Below the pieces are notes generated by a model that saw only the letters and a list, made by a program, of their open reading frames with translations, was not told the DNA's origin and did no database searches. From positions 1 to 43,480 of the forward strand of contig JAGAFD010000006.1 of the NCBI GenBank assembly GCA_017612805.1: DNA of 43,480 nucleotides, read 5' to 3'. This document shows, in pieces, positions 15,877 to 23,508 of this stretch. The position numbers and the translations under genes were made by a program. Each line of letters opens with the position of its first letter. Position 1 is the first letter of the stretch. Origin of the DNA: Bacilli bacterium (lineage in GTDB: Bacteria > Bacillota_I > Bacilli_A > RF39 > UBA660).

Positions 15877-16917
15877 ATGAATGTAGTGGTTTCTAATAAA
15901 TATCAATCCCTATTATTAGGCTTAGATATTGATATTATTAAAAATCTTAATGGTGAATTTAGCGTTGATGATTTAGTAGCTAATTTTACTAACTATTATT
16001 TTAATAAAATGGTTATCGATGTTACAGCTTTAAAAGACTATCAACAATTAAGTACTTATCAACAATTATCACTAGAAATGGATATGTCTAAAATAATTTT
16101 ATTATTAGATGATTCAGAAGCTTTAAATGAACCAATGTTCATTTCTGGTTTAATAAGCATGGGTATTTATAATTTTACACGTAATATTGAATCAGTTAAA
16201 TTTTTAATTGATAATCCAAATAGTTATAAAGATGTTGCTCAATTCCATCAAATTAATCCTGTTATTCCAACTCCACAAGCAACTAGTGATTCAAATAATA
16301 AAGAAATTGTATATGTTGATCGTGTTGTTGAATCAGGAACTCGTAATACTAGAGTAATTGGTGTTAAGAACTTAACGGAAGGTGCTGGTTCTACAACATT
16401 AGCTTATTTAATGGTTAAAGCTTTAGATAAACATTATAGCGTTTGTGGCTTAGAAATTAATACTCGTGATTTTGCTTACTTCAATGATAAACGTCTTGAT
16501 TGTATAAGTGATGTTGCACTACAATCTACTATTTCTAAAAATAGTGATAAAGATGTAATAGTTGTTGATTTAAGTAGTTCAACAGAATTAGAAAAACAAT
16601 GTAGTGAAGTTATATATTTAATTGAACCAGGTATTGTTAAATTAAATAAATTAATCAGAAAGAACAAAACTGTCTTTCAAAAACTTAAAAATGATAAAAT
16701 TATTCTTAATAAGAGTACTTTATCAAGTCATGATGTTAATGACTTTGAATTTGAATCAGGTGTTCACATTACCTTTAATATTCCTTACTTAGATGATCGT
16801 AAGGATAACAATAAAATAATTGAAGATTTCTTAGTAACTTTAGGGTTCGGAAGATTTAATGGATCTAGTGGTGGATCATCTAAATTATTTAACTTTTTTG
16901 GTAAAAAAGATAACTAA
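15877..16917 (+). CDS. CpaE/TadZ-like protein with degenerate P-loop
   Basis: The 346-residue cytoplasmic protein has an N-terminal part of about 125 residues resembling a receiver-like fold, then a MinD/ParA-like domain beginning about residue 155. The nucleotide site reads 'TEGAGSTTLAY' (about 167-177), where CpaE/MinD proteins have KGGxGKTT. The P-loop Lys is missing, and the deviant-Walker Lys is absent too. 'VIVVDLSSS' takes the place of the Walker B strand. TadZ proteins place Tad machines at the cell pole and some have atypical ATP sites, so the role may survive without hydrolysis. Last gene of the Tad half. Confidence 0.68.
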   Translation: MNVVVSNKYQSLLLGLDIDIIKNLNGEFSVDDLVANFTNYYFNKMVIDVTALKDYQQLSTYQQLSLEMDMSKIILLLDDSEALNEPMFISGLISMGIYNFTRNIESVKFLIDNPNSYKDVAQFHQINPVIPTPQATSDSNNKEIVYVDRVVESGTRNTRVIGVKNLTEGAGSTTLAYLMVKALDKHYSVCGLEINTRDFAYFNDKRLDCISDVALQSTISKNSDKDVIVVDLSSSTELEKQCSEVIYLIEPGIVKLNKLIRKNKTVFQKLKNDKIILNKSTLSSHDVNDFEFESGVHITFNIPYLDDRKDNNKIIEDFLVTLGFGRFNGSSGGSSKLFNFFGKKDN

Positions 16918-16946
16918 TCAAACTTTACAGAATATTGAATAAAATC

Positions 16947-16975
16947 TTGACAATTACAGTGATTTTATTTAAAAT
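16947..16975 (+). promoter_or_regulatory. Promoter for the VirB2-like gene at 17002
   Basis: TTGACA (16947-16952), a 17-base spacer and TAAAAT (16970-16975) are followed by AAGAGG as ribosome-binding site. This starts the type IV secretion half of the locus. Confidence 0.72.
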
Positions 16976-17001
16976 TAAATTATGAAAGAAGAGGTAATAT
17001 T

Positions 17002-17385
17002 ATGTATTTATTAGACGCTAGTACATTTTGTGCTGACACTGCTAACGTATGGCAAGTAATCGGATGGGTATTAACAGTATTTAAGATTGTTATTCCTCTA
17101 TTATTAATCATTTTTGGTATGATTGATATCGGTAAAGCTGTTACAAGTAGTAAAGAAGATGAAATTAAAAAAGCAACAGGTGCTTTAATGAGAAGAGCAA
17201 TTGCTGCTGTAGTAGTATTCTTTATTCCTACATTAGTTGGTGTAATCATGAGTTTAGTTAAAAATGCTCCAGATTATAAACCTTGTCGTAAATGTATTAC
17301 TAATCCAGGTGGAACTTATTGTAAAGACGCTGCTAATTTAATTTGGAACGACGATGACGATACTTCTACAGTTAGTAGTAATTAA
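17002..17385 (+). CDS. VirB2-like T4SS pilin (two-helix protein)
   Basis: The 127-residue protein has two membrane helices (about 14-40 and 62-88) joined by a short basic loop 'SSKEDEIKKATGALMRRA'. A Cys-containing tail (CRKC...C) follows. This is the layout of VirB2/TrbC-like pilins of Gram-positive type IV secretion systems. There is no cleavable signal of normal length. The same two-helix module, with K-E/D-E and R-x-A-I/A-A-A motifs and 'FIPTLVGVIMSLV'-like second helix, forms the C-terminal end of the next two proteins. It has its own promoter and terminator. Confidence 0.75.
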   Translation: MYLLDASTFCADTANVWQVIGWVLTVFKIVIPLLLIIFGMIDIGKAVTSSKEDEIKKATGALMRRAIAAVVVFFIPTLVGVIMSLVKNAPDYKPCRKCITNPGGTYCKDAANLIWNDDDDTSTVSSN

Positions 17386-17400
17386 TAGTATTTACGTAAA

Positions 17401-17444
17401 AACAATTCATTTGAATTGTTTTTTTTATGCCACTTTGTTATAAT
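17401..17444 (+). promoter_or_regulatory. Terminator-promoter module, copy 1
   Basis: AACAATTCA / TGAATTGTT forms a perfect 9-bp stem (17401-17409, 17412-17420) with a T-run. The same bases give TTGTTT (17416-17421), exactly 17 bases before TATAAT (17439-17444). So the terminator of one gene supplies the -35 box of the next. A second copy lies at 18835-18879. Confidence 0.78.
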
Positions 17445-17467
17445 TTAGTTGGAGAGTGAATTAACTT

Positions 17468-18826
17468 ATGAAAAAAGTAATTATCAGTATTTTATTAACC
17501 ATATTTATGATATTACCAATGAGTATTAAAGCTGATTTAAAATGTAATTATCCGGTTGCGTTTTCTAATGGCGATTTAAACTTAGGTAATATTAAAATTG
17601 AAAATAAGGGCGGAAAGTATTACATCAATGATAAACAAATCAAAAATAAAAGTGAAAATGGTTCTGGAGACATTAATTTAGGGAATTTAAATGGAACTGA
17701 TTTTGTATTTAAATCAACTATTTTATATAATGCTTCAGCTGATTTTTCTAGTCATAAGAATTATGATGTAGTGAAAAGTTTATTTAATGGAAGCACTTGT
17801 CCAAGTCTTAATTTTTATTACGAATACAATAATGAAAAATTAAAAGCTAAACCATCAGTACTTGAGTATTCCGTACTTATATTAACAAATGATGAAATAG
17901 CTAATACCAAAGCACCTTTGACAGAAAACTATAATTTATTAAAAGTTACTCCGATAAATCTTAGTAGTAGCGATAAGGATAGTGGAATTAAAGAAATTGC
18001 TTTTTCAATAACTGATTTAAATATAACCACTGGGTTGCCAGATAAGAATTCTTATATTCAAAAGATTACATATACTAAAAATACTAATATGTTGTCTATT
18101 CAATTAAAACAATCATCATTTGGAGATAAGACAGTTTATTTATTAGGCATCCATGATAAATCGCAAACTGTTGACTTCGTTAGTGCTAAGACATTTTATA
18201 TGATGGGAAATCCGCAAGCGGTATTACGTGCAAGATTTAACATATATGAAGATTTAAAGGATTATTTACAAAATAATAATACTTTAGTTGTTGCCTTTAG
18301 AGGATATGATTCTATTGAAAATAAGTTTGATTTTGATATCATGAAACGTGATTCTTTAGATAATTATCTTGATAACTATGTTGCTGATACCGATGAACAA
18401 ACGCGTATTAAAGAAGAGGCTGACCGTCAAATTAAGGACTCGTTAAATCGTATCCAACGTATGGAAACTTCATCAATCGCATTTTGTGCTTCGACTTCTG
18501 GAGTATTAAAAGTGTTTAAATTGGTAGGTTATGCAATTATTATTATTCGTATTTTAGTTCCTATCGCTTTAATTATTTATGGATCAATTGAGATGTTTAA
18601 GGTAGTTATGAGTGGTAAAGAAGAAGCAATGAGCACTGCAATATCTAATTTATTTAAAAAATTCATTGCTGCTTTAATAATATTTATAGTACCTACAGTT
18701 GTTAATTTTGCTGTTAGTTTAGTTGGCAATGCAATTCAAAAAAATGATGATTATTTCAAGAATTGTAACACGTGTATCTTCAACCCAGATAAGTGTCCAA
18801 TTAAAGATTCAACATCTGAAGAATAA
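17468..18826 (+). CDS. Exported protein with C-terminal VirB2-like two-helix domain (paralogue 2)
   Basis: The 452-residue protein has a signal peptide (cleavage near 'SIKADL', residue 22), a large ectodomain (about 23-320) of unknown fold and a short amphipathic stretch. At the C-terminus is the two-helix module also seen at 17002 and 18931. Helices lie at about 348-376 and 398-421, joined by 'MSGKEEAMSTAISNLFKKF' and followed by a Cys-containing tail (C-x-x-C...C). A pilin-like membrane unit carrying a 300-residue external domain is unusual and could decorate or gate the channel. GGAGAG precedes the start; it has its own promoter. Confidence 0.75.
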   Translation: MKKVIISILLTIFMILPMSIKADLKCNYPVAFSNGDLNLGNIKIENKGGKYYINDKQIKNKSENGSGDINLGNLNGTDFVFKSTILYNASADFSSHKNYDVVKSLFNGSTCPSLNFYYEYNNEKLKAKPSVLEYSVLILTNDEIANTKAPLTENYNLLKVTPINLSSSDKDSGIKEIAFSITDLNITTGLPDKNSYIQKITYTKNTNMLSIQLKQSSFGDKTVYLLGIHDKSQTVDFVSAKTFYMMGNPQAVLRARFNIYEDLKDYLQNNNTLVVAFRGYDSIENKFDFDIMKRDSLDNYLDNYVADTDEQTRIKEEADRQIKDSLNRIQRMETSSIAFCASTSGVLKVFKLVGYAIIIIRILVPIALIIYGSIEMFKVVMSGKEEAMSTAISNLFKKFIAALIIFIVPTVVNFAVSLVGNAIQKNDDYFKNCNTCIFNPDKCPIKDSTSEE

Positions 18827-18834
18827 TCGCTAAA

Positions 18835-18879
18835 AACAATTCATTTTGAATTGTTTTTTTTATGTAGTTTTGTTATAAT
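18835..18879 (+). promoter_or_regulatory. Terminator-promoter module, copy 2
   Basis: AACAATTCA / TGAATTGTT (18835-18843, 18847-18855), a T-run, TTGTTT (18851-18856), a 17-base spacer and TATAAT (18874-18879). Apart from one loop base and a few spacer bases it repeats the module at 17401-17444. Confidence 0.78.
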
Positions 18880-18930
18880 GAGAATAGGTTATCGTGTGTA
18901 TAACAATTTTAATATGAAATGTGTGATTAT

Positions 18931-19770
18931 ATGAAAATTATTAAATTTTTATTTGTATTTATTTGTGCCTTATTTTTAGGCTTTATAACGGTATCAGCGT
19001 GTACTTCTGACGATTGTTGTACTGGTTGTAGTTATTATCAAGCTGAAACATCATGCAAAGCTGCTATGACGCAAGCTCAAAAAGATAAGTGCAGTGGCAA
19101 GTCTTCAAACAGCAGTAGTTGTAATGTTGATAGTTGTTGTAGTAATTGTGCTACTGAAACAATGGCAAGTTCATGCAGACAATCAATGACTTCTGCCCAA
19201 AAAAACAAATGTAATGGTGGAAATAGTTCCAATAATGGTAGTAATGGCGGCGGAAGTTCAAATAATGGTGGAGGAAGTAGCATTACTCCAGAAATAAGCA
19301 GTGAATGTGATGATCAACTTAAAGAAACATGTGAAACTCAAAGTGATCCGGTGCAATCATTAAAAGATAAATGTAATGAATGCGGGTTCCCATTAAAAAC
19401 CTATAATAATGGAAATGGAACTCAAGACGGAACCCTTTATACTGATGATGATACTGGAATTACTAAACTAACTGGTTGCGAAAATGTATTTGGTGAATTA
19501 AAAGATGGTAAGTTTGATAAAGATTCATTAGGATATTTTTTACAAGTAGCATTTAATGTAGTTAAGTATATTGTACCAGTACTTTTAATAGTCCTAACAT
19601 CAGTAGATTATTTAAAAGCAATATCTAGTGGTGACAAAGAAAATGTTAATAAGGCAACTACTAAATTAACTAAACGAGCAATTATTGCTCTTGCAATATT
19701 CTTGGTTCCAACAATTTTGAATTTTATATTAAAAATAGTTGCTGAATATGGAACATGTGGAATTAAATAA
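18931..19770 (+). CDS. Cys-rich exported protein with C-terminal VirB2-like domain (paralogue 3)
   Basis: I chose the ATG at 18931 (MKIIKFLF) because GTGTGAT precedes it; an in-frame ATG lies 12 bases earlier. The about 279-residue product has a signal peptide, then two tandem Cys-rich repeats of about 40 residues (C-x-x-D-x-C-C-x-x-C pattern, each ending in 'KCxG'). A Ser/Asn/Gly linker and a small Cys domain follow. The C-terminal two-helix VirB2-like module (about 210-270) has the loop 'SGDKENVNKATTKLTKRA' and a tail ending CGIK. It is read together with the VirB6-like gene 30 bases downstream. Confidence 0.72.
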   Translation: MKIIKFLFVFICALFLGFITVSACTSDDCCTGCSYYQAETSCKAAMTQAQKDKCSGKSSNSSSCNVDSCCSNCATETMASSCRQSMTSAQKNKCNGGNSSNNGSNGGGSSNNGGGSSITPEISSECDDQLKETCETQSDPVQSLKDKCNECGFPLKTYNNGNGTQDGTLYTDDDTGITKLTGCENVFGELKDGKFDKDSLGYFLQVAFNVVKYIVPVLLIVLTSVDYLKAISSGDKENVNKATTKLTKRAIIALAIFLVPTILNFILKIVAEYGTCGIK

Positions 19771-19799
19771 AAATAATTATAAAGGAAGGTGGTTAACCA

Positions 19800-22631
19800 A
19801 TGATTAATATTATGGATTCATGGTATATGACTTCTACTTTTGGCGAAGTTATAAAGTTTTTATTATTTATTGACTCAATTATTTATTGGTTAATTGCAAG
19901 ATGTTTTTCTTTTATAATTGACGTTGCTGCAACTGACTTTCTATTAACTGATTTAGTAAATCAAATTATCAACCGTACATATATTATTGTCGGTGTTTTT
20001 GCTTTATTTTTAGTATCATATGCATTAATTAAAGGATTATTTGATCCTGATAGTGCTTTTAAAGGTAAGAATTCTGTTACTGCAACAGTGAAGAATTTGC
20101 TTCTTGCAATTGTTTTAGTTGCTTTAATGCCAACAATATTTCAATATATGTACCGTTTTCAATCAATTGTTGTAAACAACAATATTATTGGTTCAATAGT
20201 TATGGGTAATGATGCCGCAATCACGGTTCATTATGATGATCCAGAAAGTGATGGATATATTACTGATGAAATAACTATCGAAGATATCGGCTATGAAAAC
20301 TATATTAAATTAGCAGGGAATAAAGTTGCTTTTACGGCTTTAAATTCATTTTTATATACTGATGATGAATTCCAAGATTTAAAATTAGAAGCTGGTGAAG
20401 TAATTGGAACATGGATATCTCCTAAAACATCACAATTTGGGATTGCTTTAAATATTAAATCAAGAATTGGAATGATTATTTCTCAACTTGGTGAGAAAAC
20501 ATTCAATGATGTTAGAAATAGAGCTACCTTGAATGGTGATTTCTTATCCGTTAACGGATTAGCCTACGTTTTATCAACTGGTTTCAATAAAGATTCTGAA
20601 CATCAAGTTGCATATTTCCCATTGGTTTCAACCCTATGTGGAATAGTAATGTTGGTATTAATCGTCGGATTCTGTGTAAATATTGTTATTCGTGTATTTA
20701 ATTTATTCTTACTAGAATTAATATCACCAATTGCATCTTTCTCATTAATTATTCCTAATAGTAAGGTATTTGATAATTGGTTCAAAGAAGTATTAAAAGA
20801 GTATTTAGATGTATTCATTAGATTGGCAACCTTTAACTTAATGTTGTTATTCTTTACAAATTATAATGCCATTGTCGGGAATGTTGCTTCAGTAGCAAGT
20901 TCATCATTCCAAATCTTAAATATTTTCTTTATTATTGGTTTATTAATATTCATTAATGAAGCACCAAAAATAATGAAAGACATATTTGGAATTAAAGAAA
21001 GCAAAAAAATCAAAGATCGTTTATTTACTGGTGCAGTTGCATCTACGTTGGGTGCAGCCGCTGGTTTTGCTGGTGGATTAGTTGCTGGTGGTGTAAATGT
21101 TGGACGTGCTTTAGGTGATAAAACACCTGATTTAAAACCAACTTCAAGAGCATGGAATGTTTTAAATGGTGCTGGTTCAGGATTTGTTTCAGGCAGTAAA
21201 GCTGGTAGCAAAGCTAAAAACTTTGGCGATCTTAGAGGAGCAATTGCAAAGAATGTGTCTGAGGCTGATGCAAGACGTACTAAAGGTAATTTATATCGTT
21301 TCCAACATGGTAATACTATTGCTGGTGTTATAGGTGGCTTAAGAGACGATGCTGTTAATTATGTAACTAATGGGGATCCATTCACAAGATATAAAGATTA
21401 TGAAGCACAACAAGGTAAAGTTAATGATATTAAAAAGGATATTGATTCAATTTACGACTTAGCCGATAAAGGTGCTGCTGTTTCTGCTAAAAAATCAGAT
21501 TTTGAAACTCATAAATCTTCTTTATTAAGTAGAGACGATTTCTTGCATAATACTAGAGATACATATAAAGCTAATATGGAACAAAGACGTAAAGAATTTG
21601 AGCAAATGACGCGCCCTGAAAGAGCTAGTTATTCTACAGATGCTGACTATACTGCTGCATATCAAGCGTGGTGGAATAAAAAGCAAGAAGTTGATACTGC
21701 TGAAGCTGCATATAATAACATCTTGAACGATGTAGGATTCCAAGATAAGGAATATCGTGAATACATGCGTAAGTTTGAAGCTAAAGCTCAAAAACTTGAA
21801 ACTGATTATAAAACTGAAAGACTTAATTGGATTAATAAACAAGCTGCTGATCAAGGATCAGAGGTTCACTACAAATACAACAAAATTAAGAGTGATCTTG
21901 CTAAACAAGTTCAACTTAACAATCGATTTACTGCTGGCATAAATGTTGATAATTATGAATCAGACAATACACATACTTTTACCGATTCAACTGGTGCTAC
22001 AAGTAGTGTAATAGATGTAAATCAAGTTTTATCTGATATTAAAGATGATATTTTTGGTAAGAGCGAAATTTACAATAGTAAAGTTCAATTAGATAAAGAC
22101 TTTGGATCACTTAAAGGTATCGACTTTAGTACCAAAGTATTTAATGAAGCCAGTGATTTTGCAATTCCTTTAAGCACAAAGACTACCAAGATATGGAATT
22201 CTACTGAAGGAAAATATGACATAAATACTTTTGGTGGATATGAAACAGCCATTGTTGATTTAATTGCAAGTAAAAAAGGTTTGAGCAAAGAAGCCGCGAA
22301 AGCATTTAAGAAGAAATTTAAAGAAGATAATGCTGCTGCATTAACTCAATTTGCTAAAGACGCTGTAGAATATTATAATGCTCGTGCTGCAGATGATATG
22401 GCTGCTGCAACAAGTGCTCAAGCTAATTGGAATAACTTCTTTACTGCAACAGCAGTTAATCCAGCAGATGTCACAATGCCTGAGTTAATGAAAGAGTTAT
22501 TAAAGGTTAATGCTGGTACTTCTAGACCAGCTTCTAATGGTAATGTACAAAAAGTTCATAATACTGAAGATTATCGAAATGCCTTTGAACAAGCTCAAAA
22601 AGCTTATGAACAACAAAAAGATGGTAAATAA
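19800..22631 (+). CDS. VirB6/TrbL-like polytopic T4SS channel protein with long cytoplasmic tail
   Basis: The 943-residue protein has about six or seven membrane helices. Two lie near 15-45, others near 58-80 and 95-118, and a cluster from about 275 to 390 includes 'LVLIVGFCVNIVIRVFNLFLLELISPIAS', typical of VirB6/TrbL. A Gly/Ala-rich segment (about 410-435) follows, then some 500 mainly helical, charged residues with coiled-coil character. The extended tail is far longer than the classic VirB6 (about 300 residues) but is known in Gram-positive versions. Strong Shine-Dalgarno AAGGAAGGTGG. It probably forms the membrane channel core with the VirB3- and VirB4-like proteins that follow. Confidence 0.75.
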   Translation: MINIMDSWYMTSTFGEVIKFLLFIDSIIYWLIARCFSFIIDVAATDFLLTDLVNQIINRTYIIVGVFALFLVSYALIKGLFDPDSAFKGKNSVTATVKNLLLAIVLVALMPTIFQYMYRFQSIVVNNNIIGSIVMGNDAAITVHYDDPESDGYITDEITIEDIGYENYIKLAGNKVAFTALNSFLYTDDEFQDLKLEAGEVIGTWISPKTSQFGIALNIKSRIGMIISQLGEKTFNDVRNRATLNGDFLSVNGLAYVLSTGFNKDSEHQVAYFPLVSTLCGIVMLVLIVGFCVNIVIRVFNLFLLELISPIASFSLIIPNSKVFDNWFKEVLKEYLDVFIRLATFNLMLLFFTNYNAIVGNVASVASSSFQILNIFFIIGLLIFINEAPKIMKDIFGIKESKKIKDRLFTGAVASTLGAAAGFAGGLVAGGVNVGRALGDKTPDLKPTSRAWNVLNGAGSGFVSGSKAGSKAKNFGDLRGAIAKNVSEADARRTKGNLYRFQHGNTIAGVIGGLRDDAVNYVTNGDPFTRYKDYEAQQGKVNDIKKDIDSIYDLADKGAAVSAKKSDFETHKSSLLSRDDFLHNTRDTYKANMEQRRKEFEQMTRPERASYSTDADYTAAYQAWWNKKQEVDTAEAAYNNILNDVGFQDKEYREYMRKFEAKAQKLETDYKTERLNWINKQAADQGSEVHYKYNKIKSDLAKQVQLNNRFTAGINVDNYESDNTHTFTDSTGATSSVIDVNQVLSDIKDDIFGKSEIYNSKVQLDKDFGSLKGIDFSTKVFNEASDFAIPLSTKTTKIWNSTEGKYDINTFGGYETAIVDLIASKKGLSKEAAKAFKKKFKEDNAAALTQFAKDAVEYYNARAADDMAAATSAQANWNNFFTATAVNPADVTMPELMKELLKVNAGTSRPASNGNVQKVHNTEDYRNAFEQAQKAYEQQKDGK

Positions 22632-22655
22632 TTAAGAATAAAAGGGTGATTTCAA

Positions 22656-22970
22656 ATGAATAATAGATATTTGATACCAGCCAATTCCAAAAAATCAATG
22701 TTAATCTTAGGATATTTTACAACATTTGATATAATAATGTTTGGTATTGGTTGCGTAACAACTATGACATTACTGGTTATCGTTAATACATCAAAAATAA
22801 CCACAATATTATTAATATTATTACCGGCTTTAATAACAGGAATGTTAGTAATGCCGATTCCTAATTATCATAATGTATTAACATTAATTAAGAATGTATA
22901 TAACTTCTTCTCGGGTCGAAGAAGATATTATTGGAGAGGTTGGTGTGTAAAAGATGAAACCAAAGATTGA
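22656..22970 (+). CDS. VirB3/PrgI-like small membrane protein
   Basis: The 104-residue protein has two adjacent membrane helices (about 21-45 and 48-67) and a basic C-terminal end 'GRRRYYWRGWCVKDE'. This layout, and the position directly before VirB4, are those of the VirB3/PrgI family, which docks the ATPase to the membrane. The start is set by GGGTGAT. It stops at TGA and overlaps the next gene by 17 bases, suggesting coupled translation. Confidence 0.75.
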   Translation: MNNRYLIPANSKKSMLILGYFTTFDIIMFGIGCVTTMTLLVIVNTSKITTILLILLPALITGMLVMPIPNYHNVLTLIKNVYNFFSGRRRYYWRGWCVKDETKD

Positions 22971-23508
22971 GACATCAAAATATAGTGAAGATTGGTTACC
23001 AGTTAAACAAATATTAAATGGTATGATTCAATTAGATGATGGATATTATGTAACAGGAGTTAAAGTATCTCCTAAGAATATCTTTATTATGGATGAACAA
23101 TATCAAGATAACGTAATCTTCTCATTAAGAAATTTATATAATACCATTGATTTCGAATTCTGGATGGTTATTGCCGATCGCCCAGTAGATATTAGTGTTT
23201 ATTTATCAAGTCTACAAATCCTTTATTCTCGTAGTAATGATGCAGTTCAAAGAAAACTAATTCAACAAGATATTAACAAAGCTAATATGTTTAGAAGTCA
23301 AGAATATAACGTAGTTGATACAGAATATTATATTTTATTTAAAGAAAAGAAAATGGAAGTTATTCAAAAGAAACTTCATAATATCTTAAGTGGTTTAGTA
23401 AATTGTGGTTTAAATAGCCAACAAGTTTCTAATAATGATTTAAGAATGTTATTAGACAATTTCTTTAATGCTGGTAAACCAACTACATTTGGGACGGTGA
23501 CAGCATGA
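22954..23508 (+). CDS. virB4: VirB4 N-terminal domain as a separate protein
   Basis: The 184-residue protein matches the N-terminal part of VirB4/TraC-type ATPases ('YSEDWLPVKQILNGMIQLDDGYYVTGVKVSPKN', shown here only as a pattern of an entry beta sheet; then a central helical part). It contains no ATP site. It ends at TGA overlapping the start of the VirB4 ATPase gene as ATGA. In most systems both parts are one chain of about 750-800 residues; here the combined length is about 779. The split is clean, with a start codon for part two, so two coupled proteins are more likely than an error. Confidence 0.75.
   Translation: MKPKIETSKYSEDWLPVKQILNGMIQLDDGYYVTGVKVSPKNIFIMDEQYQDNVIFSLRNLYNTIDFEFWMVIADRPVDISVYLSSLQILYSRSNDAVQRKLIQQDINKANMFRSQEYNVVDTEYYILFKEKKMEVIQKKLHNILSGLVNCGLNSQQVSNNDLRMLLDNFFNAGKPTTFGTVTA

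Noticed and set aside
22968-23508. TGA read as Trp throughout, as in Mycoplasma
   Set aside because: TGA closes the VirB3-like, VirB4 N-terminal and CPBP genes exactly where the next gene begins, and Trp is consistently TGG in conserved proteins.
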